From: Leucobacter celer subsp. astrifaciens
GTDB lineage: Bacteria > Actinomycetota > Actinomycetes > Actinomycetales > Microbacteriaceae
NCBI RefSeq assembly: GCF_001273835.1
Contig: NZ_JHEI01000145.1
Location: forward strand, 38,473 to 91,197
Direction: 5' to 3'
Length of the DNA stretch: 52,725 nt
Position 1 is the stretch's first letter; the number at the start of each line of letters is the position of its first letter. Positions 35,949-42,592 of this stretch are shown piece by piece. A program made the position numbers and the translations under genes. Under the pieces are notes generated by a model. It ran no database searches. It saw nothing but the letters and a program-made list of their open reading frames with translations, and was not told the DNA's origin.

Positions 35949-35955
35949 GCTGTGC

Positions 35956-37263
35956 ATGCCGCTGTCTCGAACTCGCCGCGCTCCGCGCACCCTGGGCGCC
36001 GTCACCCCCGCAGACTTCGAACGGCTCGCCGAACTGCGCCGGATGCAGGGCATCGCCGTGGCGCTGCTGCTGTTCATGGCCGCGGTCTTCGTCGTGTCGT
36101 TCTCCCTGCAGGACCGCTATCCCTGGCTGGAGTACGTGCGGGCCGCGAGCGAGGGCGGCATGGTCGGCGCGCTCGCCGACTGGTTCGCCGTCACCGCGAT
36201 CTTCAGGCGCCCTCTGGGCCTTCCGATCCCGCACACCAATCTCATCTCGAACAAGAAGGACGACATCGGCGCCGGCCTGGGCTCGTTCATCGAGGAGAAC
36301 TTCCTCGCCGACGACGTCGTGCACGACAAGCTCTCACGGATCAGCGGCGCGCGGGCCGCCGGAGAGTGGCTGGAGCAGCGCTCCAACGCCGAGCGGGTCG
36401 GCGACATGCTGGCGAACGCCGGACTCGGGGCGCTCACCGTCGTGGGAGACGACGACGTGCAGGAGCTCATCGAGATGCTCGTGCGGCGGCACGTCGTGGA
36501 TCCCGAGTGGGGCCCGCTGCTCGGACGAGCCGCGGAGACGTTCCTCGACGGCGGGCACCACGAAGCGCTGATCGACATCGCCGCGAACCGCTTCGAGGAG
36601 TGGCTGCTCGGCCATCCCGAGGCGTTCGACCGGATGGTCTCCTCGCGGATGCCGACGTGGGTGCCGAGCGTGGTGAACCGATTCGTGGACGACCGTCTGC
36701 ACGCGGAGGCCGTGCGCTTCGCGCAGCACGTGGCGGCCGAACCCGACCACCCGTTCCGCCTCGCAGTCGGCCGTTTCCTCTCGGACCTCGCTCGTGATCT
36801 GCAGCAGGAGGAGCGTCTGCAGCGCCAACTCGAGACGTTCAAGCACGAGGTCTTCAACAGCCCTCGGATTCGGGCACTCGCCGCGAGCACGTGGGAGGTC
36901 GCCCGAGCGGCGCTCGAGGAGATGCTCCGGGATCCGCACAGCGAGTTGCGCAGCCGGATCAGCGGGGCGCTGCAGGACTTCGGGCGCAAGCTGCTCGACG
37001 ATCCGACGCTGCAGTACAAGATCGACGTCTGGGTGATGGGCGTGGTCGAGCACCTCGTGCGGAACTACCGGCACGACCTCGCGAACGTCGTGTCGGAGAC
37101 GGTGCAGCGCTGGGATGCGCAGGAGGCCGCGGAGAAGATCGAGCTGCAGGTGGGCAAGGACCTGCAGTTCATCCGCATCAACGGCACGATCGTCGGATCG
37201 CTCGCGGGCCTCGCCATCTACACGATCGCGACGCTCGTCGCCTCCGCCTTCCCCCACCGCTGA
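35956..37263 (+). CDS. DUF445 family membrane protein
   Basis: 435-aa protein of the DUF445 (YjiN-like) family, function unknown. The N-terminal helix IAVALLLFMAAVFVVSFSL is followed by the family hallmark GALADWFAVTAIFRRPLGLPIPHT with NKKDDIGAGLGSFIEENFL. A long helical, charged middle comes next, then a C-terminal helix (LAGLAIYTIATLVASAF), so both ends are anchored. The start at 35956 is set by a leaderless -10 box. It is divergent from the RND exporter over about 130 bp. Confidence 0.9.
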   Translation: MPLSRTRRAPRTLGAVTPADFERLAELRRMQGIAVALLLFMAAVFVVSFSLQDRYPWLEYVRAASEGGMVGALADWFAVTAIFRRPLGLPIPHTNLISNKKDDIGAGLGSFIEENFLADDVVHDKLSRISGARAAGEWLEQRSNAERVGDMLANAGLGALTVVGDDDVQELIEMLVRRHVVDPEWGPLLGRAAETFLDGGHHEALIDIAANRFEEWLLGHPEAFDRMVSSRMPTWVPSVVNRFVDDRLHAEAVRFAQHVAAEPDHPFRLAVGRFLSDLARDLQQEERLQRQLETFKHEVFNSPRIRALAASTWEVARAALEEMLRDPHSELRSRISGALQDFGRKLLDDPTLQYKIDVWVMGVVEHLVRNYRHDLANVVSETVQRWDAQEAAEKIELQVGKDLQFIRINGTIVGSLAGLAIYTIATLVASAFPHR

Positions 37264-37265
37264 CG

Positions 37266-37307
37266 CGCCCCGCCCCTCCTCGCACCCCGATGCTCTCTGG
37301 CGGGGCG
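37266..37307. terminator. Stem-loop after the DUF445 gene
   Basis: CGCCCCGCC (37266-37274) pairs perfectly with GGCGGGGCG (37299-37307) across a 24-base loop, right after the DUF445 stop. It is convergent with the gene at 37355. Confidence 0.45.
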
Positions 37308-37320
37308 GGTGGAGGGGTGA

Positions 37321-37343
37321 GGGCAGGGCAGGGCAGGGCAGGG
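37321..37343. repeat. GGGCA pentanucleotide microsatellite
   Basis: Four perfect GGGCA units followed by GGG, between two convergent genes and 11 bases from the stop of the gene at 37355. It is likely to vary in copy number. Confidence 0.8.
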
Positions 37344-37354
37344 CCGAGGATCGG

Positions 37355-37978
37355 CTACCGCGCGTAAGAGACCGGGAGCAGCATGTCCTGCACGCGATCC
37401 CCCGAGGCGGTGTGATCGGCGCGTGTCGCGATGGCGCAGCGCTCGACCCGGCAGTCGAGCGCCTCGCTCACCGGAGCGGGAACGGTGAGCTCAACCTCGA
37501 ACGATCCCTCGGAACCGTAACCGTGCGTCGCGAACGCCCGCCAGGCCCAATCGTCGGTGACCCAAGCGCTCGAGAGGCCGCTCTCCTGCGCCTCGCCGGT
37601 CTCCGCCCCCTCGGGAATACCCCCGAGACAGGGGCCCGGTTTCTCGTCCGGGGACTCGGGAATCGCGCAGATCGCCACGTATATGCCGATACCGGCATCG
37701 AAGCCGCTGCCCCGCACCACCAGGGTCTCTCCGGGCCGCAGGGCGTCGAGCGCCGCGGGTTCTCCCCCGCTCGTCGTCGCGCTCAGCAGACGCGTACGCC
37801 CGTCCGCGCCCGTCGCGCTCGACTCCGAGACGTATTCGTCGGGCAGCGCCTGACCCGAACCGCCCGCGCTGCGGTGGGTGAGGATCGGCACGAGCACGGC
37901 GAGCGCGCCCGCGAGCACCAGGGCCGCGAGCACCAGCACCGCGATGAGCACGATCCTGAGCGGGCGCCGCGAAGTCAT
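37355..37978 (-). CDS. Membrane-anchored extracellular protein with neocarzinostatin-like Ig fold
   Basis: 207-aa protein. A basic start and one strong helix (about 8-30) anchor it, with the rest outside. The external domain has LRPGETLVVRGSGFDAGIGIYVAICAIP, a Cys pair around PGPCLGG and DCRVERCAIATRADHTASGDR. This is the pattern of the Ig-like/neocarzinostatin-type domain found in actinobacterial surface proteins near haem-uptake (HtaA) genes. No haem gene is nearby, so the ligand is unknown. The ATG at 37978 follows TACGAT with a six-base gap; the longer frame to 38020 is less likely. Confidence 0.72.
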   Translation of the reverse strand: MTSRRPLRIVLIAVLVLAALVLAGALAVLVPILTHRSAGGSGQALPDEYVSESSATGADGRTRLLSATTSGGEPAALDALRPGETLVVRGSGFDAGIGIYVAICAIPESPDEKPGPCLGGIPEGAETGEAQESGLSSAWVTDDWAWRAFATHGYGSEGSFEVELTVPAPVSEALDCRVERCAIATRADHTASGDRVQDMLLPVSYAR

Positions 37979-38022
37979 GCCTTCATCGTAATGGCCCCGC
38001 TCATTCGCCCGACCGACCATGC

Positions 38023-38028
38023 TAGAAT
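38023..38028 (+). promoter_or_regulatory. -10 box of the DUF3073 gene
   Basis: TAGAAT; a start near 38035 would give a leader of about 70 nt carrying the hairpin at 38058-38082. Confidence 0.5.
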
Positions 38029-38057
38029 CTGCTCCATACGTCTAGTGAATTGGTACT

Positions 38058-38082
38058 GCCTCGCGGTGTTCTACCGCGAGGC
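38058..38082 (+). promoter_or_regulatory. Perfect 10-bp hairpin in the DUF3073 leader
   Basis: Arms 38058-38067 and 38073-38082 pair perfectly around a five-base loop, GTTCT. It lies between promoter and ribosome site (AAGGGGG, 38093-38099) and could set mRNA stability or bind a regulator. Confidence 0.5.
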
Positions 38083-38105
38083 CTGAATGTGTAAGGGGGT
38101 CACGC

Positions 38106-38291
38106 ATGGGGCGCGGCCGTCAGAAGGCAAAGCACACCAAGGTCGCCAGGGAGCTGAAGTATTTCAGTCCCAACACGAACCTCTCGGAGCTCGAGCGGGA
38201 ACTCGCCATGAACGCGGAGCGCAACGCGAACGAGGACCCCTGGGAGGAGTACGCGAGCAAGTACAACGACGAGGACGAAGACGAGAGCTGA
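38106..38291 (+). CDS. DUF3073 family small protein
   Basis: 61-aa soluble protein of the actinobacterial DUF3073 family, function unknown. MGRGRQKAKHTKVARELKYFSP is the family's conserved basic N-terminus (nucleic-acid-binding in appearance), and the end is strongly acidic (SKYNDEDEDES). AAGGGGG seven bases before the ATG is a strong ribosome site. It has its own promoter, a structured leader and a strong terminator, suggesting high, stand-alone expression. Confidence 0.93.
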   Translation: MGRGRQKAKHTKVARELKYFSPNTNLSELERELAMNAERNANEDPWEEYASKYNDEDEDES

Positions 38292-38311
38292 GCTTCGTTA
38301 CGCCGCTTTAC

Positions 38312-38349
38312 GCGAAAGGGCCGCCCTCTTCCAGGGGCGGCCCTTTCGC
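38312..38349. terminator. Bidirectional terminator between DUF3073 and gpmA
   Basis: Perfect 15-bp stem (38312-38326 with 38335-38349), eight-base loop. The stem has A/T at its outer end, so each strand finishes with a short T run. It serves both convergent genes. Confidence 0.85.
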
Positions 38350-38357
38350 TGTCCCGC

Positions 38358-39104
38358 TCAGCCCTGCTTGCCCTGAGCCGCGACGGCTGCGGCACCCGCT
38401 GCTGCGGCTTCGGGATCGAGGTAGCGACCGGGCGCGGCGGGCGTGCCATCCTCGTTGATCTCGTAGACGAGCGGCATGCCCGTCGGGATGTTGAGTCCCG
38501 CGATGTCGGCGTCGGAGATGCCGTCGAGGTGCTTCACGAGCGCGCGCAGGGAGTTGCCGTGCGCGGTGACGAGCACGGTCTTGCCCGTGTTCAGCTCGGC
38601 GAGGATCTCACTCTCCCAGTAGGGCACGAGTCGATCGATGACGTCCTTCAGGCACTCCGTGCGCGGCAGCTCGCCGTCGATGCCCGTGTACCGCGGATCC
38701 CCCGACTGCGACCACTCGCTCGAGTCGTCGAGCACGGGCGGCGGGGTGTCGAACGAGCGGCGCCACTCCATGAACTGATCCTCGCCGTACTTCTGCAGGG
38801 TCTCCGCCTTGTCGAGGCCCTGCAGGGCGCCGTAGTGGCGCTCGTTGAGCCGCCACGAGCGCGTCACCGGAATCCACAGCCGGTCAGCACTGTCGAGCGC
38901 CAGATTGGCCGTCTGGATGGCGCGGCTGAGCACCGAGGTGTACAGCACGTCGGGGAGAATCCCCGACTCGGCGAGCAGCTCGCCGGCGCGAGCCGCCTCG
39001 CTCCGCCCCTGCTCGGTGAGCCGCACATCGACCCATCCGGTGAACAAGTTCTTCTGGTTCCACTCGCTCTGGCCGTGGCGGAGCAGGATCAGCGTATTCG
39101 TCAT
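38358..39104 (-). CDS. gpmA: 2,3-bisphosphoglycerate-dependent phosphoglycerate mutase
   Basis: 248-aa glycolytic enzyme interconverting 3- and 2-phosphoglycerate through a phospho-His. [10 protein letters not shown] at 7-16 carries the phosphorylated His10. [35 protein letters not shown] and [17 protein letters not shown] (second active-site His) are family signatures. The C-terminus has an Ala-rich extension. The ATG at 39104 follows TAGACT (39112-39117) with a seven-base gap, so it is probably leaderless, the -10 box lying against the ygfZ stop. Confidence 0.97.
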   Translation of the reverse strand: MTNTLILLRHGQSEWNQKNLFTGWVDVRLTEQGRSEAARAGELLAESGILPDVLYTSVLSRAIQTANLALDSADRLWIPVTRSWRLNERHYGALQGLDKAETLQKYGEDQFMEWRRSFDTPPPVLDDSSEWSQSGDPRYTGIDGELPRTECLKDVIDRLVPYWESEILAELNTGKTVLVTAHGNSLRALVKHLDGISDADIAGLNIPTGMPLVYEINEDGTPAAPGRYLDPEAAAAGAAAVAAQGKQG

Positions 39105-39117
39105 GCCTGCAAGTCTA

Positions 39118-40275
39118 TTAGAGGCGCTTCAGGCGGGGGATGTCGCGCACCGATCCGGCGTCGGCGGGCACGATGACCTCCTGCGCCGCGGCGATGATCT
39201 CCCCCGGTGCTGCGGCGGGATCCGCGCCCTCCGGGCCGCCGCGCACCTCCAGCCGCGCGTCCTCGGCGACCGAGCGCTTCAGCTGCGCCAGCGCGATGCC
39301 GCCCCACTCATGGTGCAGGACGGCGCGGGTCACGCGGCCGACGGGCCGGGCCGCGGGGTCCGCGGCGGATCCCGCGAGGTACACGAGCGCACCCGCCGTC
39401 GGCAGCTCTCCTCCCGAACCGTCGAGGTGCAGCATCGCGAGCCTGCGCGGCGGGTGTCCGAGATTGTGCACCTTCGCCACCGTCTCCTGCCCGCGATAGC
39501 ACCCCTTGTTCAGGTGCACCGCCGTGCGCAGCCAGTCGAACTCGTGCGGGATCGCGCGCTCATCGGCGTCGGCGTGCTGCGAGGGGCGCCAGGCGCGCAC
39601 CTCGAGCGCCTCGAGCGCCAGCAGACCGGCCGTGCGCAGCTCGCCCGAACCGGGAACGGAGCCCGAGGCGGCGGGTGCCACGATCCGCGCGATCTCGGCC
39701 AGCCGCTCACGCGGGAACACGAACTGCGAGGCCGTCCACTCCTCGCCCGGATGCGCGCCGCGCGCGTACTGCACGCCGCCGGGCGCCACGGCCGCCCAGG
39801 GATCGCGCCACTCGACGAGCGGTTCGGCCGCCCGCAGCGCGTCGGCGGCCGGGCCGTCGAACGCCAGCACCGCGGCGTACTCCGACGACACGTCCTGCAC
39901 TTCGACGCGCAGCGCGAATCGCATGCGCAGCAGGAATTCCGCGAGGGGACCGGCTGATCCCTCGTCGACCAGCAGCCAGCTGCGCTCGCCGTCGTCGACG
40001 AGCCGGATCGCCCGTTCGATGCGGCCGTTCGCGTCGAGCAGCAGCGTCTCGACGCTCTCACCGGGCTGCAGACCGATGAGCTGCTGACTCGTCATCGAGT
40101 GCAGCCAGTTCAGTCGATCGGGCCCCGAGACGGTGAGGACACCGCGATGGGAGAGGTCGACGGCAGCACGACCCGCTTCGAGCGCTCGCTGCTCGGGCAG
40201 CGGCTCTCCGTAGTGCGCGGCGACACCGGCTTCGGGATCGGCCACGGCCCCCGGCAGATCAAGGAACGGATTCAT
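39118..40275 (-). CDS. ygfZ: Folate-binding protein YgfZ (Fe-S cluster assembly)
   Basis: 385-aa YgfZ/GcvT-like protein that uses tetrahydrofolate and helps Fe-S enzymes mature. The signature KGCYRGQE with its conserved Cys lies near residues 255-262; the N-terminal part ([26 protein letters not shown]) is the GcvT-like folate domain and the C-terminus is the small barrel. Longer than E. coli YgfZ by about 60 residues, as usual in actinobacteria. It is followed by gpmA after 13 bases but gpmA seems to have its own promoter. Confidence 0.92.
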   Translation of the reverse strand: MNPFLDLPGAVADPEAGVAAHYGEPLPEQRALEAGRAAVDLSHRGVLTVSGPDRLNWLHSMTSQQLIGLQPGESVETLLLDANGRIERAIRLVDDGERSWLLVDEGSAGPLAEFLLRMRFALRVEVQDVSSEYAAVLAFDGPAADALRAAEPLVEWRDPWAAVAPGGVQYARGAHPGEEWTASQFVFPRERLAEIARIVAPAASGSVPGSGELRTAGLLALEALEVRAWRPSQHADADERAIPHEFDWLRTAVHLNKGCYRGQETVAKVHNLGHPPRRLAMLHLDGSGGELPTAGALVYLAGSAADPAARPVGRVTRAVLHHEWGGIALAQLKRSVAEDARLEVRGGPEGADPAAAPGEIIAAAQEVIVPADAGSVRDIPRLKRL

Positions 40276-40306
40276 CGCTCACCGCGCGGGAGGCACTCGA
40301 GGAATC

Positions 40307-40417
40307 TCAGCGCTGGCCCTTGAAGAGCTTGTAGATGACCGTGCCGGAGACCCAGGCGATCGCCAGCGACGCCAGACCGAGGAGTCCGAGGAAGAAGAGT
40401 TCGAGCGCGAGAAGCAT
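40307..40417 (-). CDS. 36-aa single-pass membrane protein
   Basis: A short gene easily missed. The product starts MLLALELFFLGLLGLASLAI, continues AWVSGTVIYKLFKGQR and stops: one helix of about 25 residues and a basic tail, so cytosolic C-terminus. The ATG at 40417 is preceded by TAGACT (40424-40429 on the minus strand) with exactly six bases between, the leaderless pattern. The stop is 31 bases before ygfZ. I do not know a named family; the tail resembles small conserved actinobacterial membrane proteins. Its role is unknown. Confidence 0.65.
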   Translation of the reverse strand: MLLALELFFLGLLGLASLAIAWVSGTVIYKLFKGQR

Positions 40418-40423
40418 GACGCC

Positions 40424-40429
40424 AGTCTA
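40424..40429 (-). promoter_or_regulatory. -10 box of the 36-aa gene (leaderless)
   Basis: TAGACT on the minus strand, six bases before the ATG at 40417. It may also serve ygfZ. Confidence 0.5.
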
Positions 40430-40504
40430 CACCGACCCGCGGCGGCGGGATTCGAGCCCGATCCCACGCTCATCCCCGCCCCGGCTCGCGCCCGAAGCAT
40501 CGAC

Positions 40505-40801
40505 TCAGTCGAGCAACAGACCGATGACGTCGATCACCGCGATCACCAGCACCGACCCGGCCACGCTGAACGCGACCCGCGTGATGAAGCCCTCCCGCTG
40601 CGCCGTGCCGAGCTGGAGCCCGAATGTCACGAGTGTGCTCACCCCGATGGCGAAGGCCAGCCATGAGAAGCGCGCCTCCCCCGAGACGAACAGCGTCACC
40701 AGCACTCCGATCACCGCGGCGACCGCCCACGCCACGATCAGCCGCGGAATGTGCCACGAGTGCGCGGTCGGCATCTCGGGTGCGTCGTCGGGTGTGCTCA
40801 C
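40505..40801 (-). CDS. Small conserved membrane protein, three TM segments
   Basis: 98-aa protein with an N-terminal hydrophilic stretch (TPDDAPEMPTAHSWHIP) and three helices (about 20-40, 48-65, 75-95). Function unknown. GTG at 40801 has GGGAGG nine bases upstream; the longer frame to 40846 adds residues that look non-coding. It is divergent from glnR, sharing the 120-bp region that contains the GlnR-box-like array, so it may be under nitrogen control. Confidence 0.7.
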   Translation of the reverse strand: MSTPDDAPEMPTAHSWHIPRLIVAWAVAAVIGVLVTLFVSGEARFSWLAFAIGVSTLVTFGLQLGTAQREGFITRVAFSVAGSVLVIAVIDVIGLLLD

Positions 40802-40839
40802 GGCCCCATCCTCCCATATCCTCCCTCGCAACCGCTCGA

Positions 40840-40866
40840 GTAACATCGGCGAAACGGACGCGAAAC
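40840..40866 (+). promoter_or_regulatory. GlnR-box-like array upstream of glnR
   Basis: GTAAC, six bases, GAAAC, six bases, GAAAC: the a-site/b-site pattern known for GlnR (GTnAC-n6-GAAAC) with a third half-site in 11-bp phase. It covers the expected -35 region of the promoter whose -10 box is TACTAT at 40878-40883, so GlnR bound here would repress or tune its own gene. Confidence 0.6.
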
Positions 40867-40877
40867 AGAGCGCGCAG

Positions 40878-40883
40878 TACTAT
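40878..40883 (+). promoter_or_regulatory. -10 box of glnR
   Basis: TACTAT, giving a leader of about 35 nt to the ATG at 40922. No good -35 element is visible, as the GlnR-box-like array occupies that place. Confidence 0.5.
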
Positions 40884-40921
40884 TGCCTCGGAACGAACGA
40901 ACGGTAAAAGGAGGCGGATCG

Positions 40922-41590
40922 ATGCAGCTGCTCTGCCTCACTGATCGTGATCCCGCGGATTCTCTTCCCGGGCTCGACCTGCTGCCCCACGAGGTGCGCA
41001 CCTCCCCGCTCTCGCTGCGCGTGCCGGAATCGATGGCCGAGCGGTTCGACGCGATCATCGTCGACGGCACCCTCGACGCCCGGCGGGCGCGCTCCGCCTG
41101 TCTCAGCCTGGCGGACGGAGCGGCCACGCCCCGCATCGTCGTGCTTCCCGAGGTCGCGCTCACCGCGCTCACCGTCGAGTGGGGCGTGAGCGAGCTGCTG
41201 CTGCCCACCGCGAGCCCCGCCGAGATCGAGCTGCGCCTGCGCCTGCTCGAGCGGCCCGCCACAGCTGCACCCCCGCCCGCGGTCCAGGCCGCGGGCGTTG
41301 TCATTGACGAATCGAATTTCACTGCGCGGCTCTTCGGCCGGCCGCTCGACCTCACGTACAAGGAGTTCGAGCTGCTGCACTTCCTCGCGGGGCATCCGGG
41401 CCGCGTCTTCACCCGGGAGCAGCTGCTGAGCGAGGTCTGGGGCACCGATTACTTCGGCGGCACCCGCACGGTCGATGTGCACGTACGACGGCTGCGCGCC
41501 AAGCTGGGCGATCACGAGGGGCTCATCAGCACGGTTCGGGGCGTGGGCTACGGCTTCGCACGGGCCAGAGCCGAGGACGAGGACGAGTAG
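40922..41590 (+). CDS. glnR: GlnR-type global nitrogen regulator
   Basis: 222-aa OmpR-family orphan regulator. The receiver-like half (1-115) contains IIVDGTLD and VVLPEVALTALTVEWGVSELLLP but lacks the usual cluster of acidic residues, as in GlnR, which is not phosphorylated by a kinase. The C-terminal winged helix has LDLTYKEFELLHFLAGHPGR and GGTRTVDVHVRRLRAKLG, close to actinobacterial GlnR. Its place directly before mshD is the same as in mycobacteria. AGGAGG lies eight bases before the ATG at 40922. It probably controls ammonium assimilation genes elsewhere and, by the upstream box, itself. Confidence 0.85.
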   Translation: MQLLCLTDRDPADSLPGLDLLPHEVRTSPLSLRVPESMAERFDAIIVDGTLDARRARSACLSLADGAATPRIVVLPEVALTALTVEWGVSELLLPTASPAEIELRLRLLERPATAAPPPAVQAAGVVIDESNFTARLFGRPLDLTYKEFELLHFLAGHPGRVFTREQLLSEVWGTDYFGGTRTVDVHVRRLRAKLGDHEGLISTVRGVGYGFARARAEDEDE

Positions 41591-41632
41591 CCTGGTCTCC
41601 CGAGGCACCGACCACCGAGAGGGAGCGCGATC

Positions 41633-42592
41633 ATGACGGAGCGGCTGGCTGTCCACGAGGCGACCGAGGATCGGGCGTTCGAGTCCGCCCGCGAGCTCAT
41701 CGCCGCGGCCGAGGCCGCCGACGGCCGCTCCCCCGTGTCGGATCAGGCCCTGCTCGCCGCGGCGCAGGGGCAGCGCGCGCTGCTGCTGTTCGCGGAGCAG
41801 GGAGGCGCTCGGGATCCCTCGGCGGTCGGCATCATCGGCCAGGGCGAGGTCGACCTCGTCGTGCACCCGGACGAGCGAGGGCGAGGGATCGGAGCGGCGG
41901 CGCTCGGGATCCTGCTCGCGCGCGGCGCCGGCTCGGAGAGCTCCGAGCTGCGCGCCTGGGCGCACGGCGACAATCCTGCCGCCGACGCGCTGCTGAAGCG
42001 GGCGGGATTCGAGCCGGTCCGCTCCCTGTACCGAATGGCGCTGGATCCCGCGCTGCTGCCGATCGGCGGGCCGGATCCCCTCGCGCTCCCCGTTCCCCCC
42101 GGGCTGCGTCTCAGAGCCTTCGATCCCGAGCGCCCCGGCGACCCCGCGGCCTGGGTGCGCGCCAACGCCGCGGCCTTCGCCGCGCACCCCGAGCAGGGGC
42201 GCATCACCGAGGCCGACTTCGCGCTCATGCGGCAAGAGGAGTGGTTCGATGCGGGCGATCTGATCCTGCTCGCCGAGGAGCCGGGCGATGAACTGGCGGG
42301 ATCCACGTGGATCAAGACGGTGCGCTCCGAATCCGGCGAGCCCGAGGAGTGCGAGCTCTACGCGGTAGGAGTGCGGCCCGAGTACGCGGGCCGCGGTCTC
42401 GGCGGGCTGCTGCTCGACGTCACGCTCGCGCGCATGGCGCAGCACGGCCCGACGCGGGTGACGCTCTACGTCGACGGCGAGAACGAGCGCGCCGTGCGCA
42501 TGTACGAGCACGCGTCGTTCACCATTGATTCACGCAGCCGTCAGTGGTCGAGACCGGCTTTGTCGGCGGTCGATGCCAGAATGGATCCATGA
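41633..42592 (+). CDS. mshD: Mycothiol synthase
   Basis: 319-aa enzyme that acetylates Cys-GlcN-Ins to complete mycothiol, the main thiol of actinobacteria. Two GNAT domains are visible: acetyl-CoA loops VVHPDERGRGIGAAALG in the first half and GVRPEYAGRGLGGLLL in the second, plus VTLYVDGENERAVRMYE near the end. GAGAGGGAG lies seven bases before the ATG. It follows glnR by 42 bp and its stop overlaps the ppk1 start (ATGA), so it is translated together with polyphosphate kinase. Confidence 0.93.
   Translation: MTERLAVHEATEDRAFESARELIAAAEAADGRSPVSDQALLAAAQGQRALLLFAEQGGARDPSAVGIIGQGEVDLVVHPDERGRGIGAAALGILLARGAGSESSELRAWAHGDNPAADALLKRAGFEPVRSLYRMALDPALLPIGGPDPLALPVPPGLRLRAFDPERPGDPAAWVRANAAAFAAHPEQGRITEADFALMRQEEWFDAGDLILLAEEPGDELAGSTWIKTVRSESGEPEECELYAVGVRPEYAGRGLGGLLLDVTLARMAQHGPTRVTLYVDGENERAVRMYEHASFTIDSRSRQWSRPALSAVDARMDP

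Noticed and set aside
32919..35955. Plus-strand frame of over 1,000 codons opposite the RND gene
   Set aside because: His/Arg/Asp-rich composition typical of antisense shadows of high-GC genes; the RND protein on the other strand has all family motifs.
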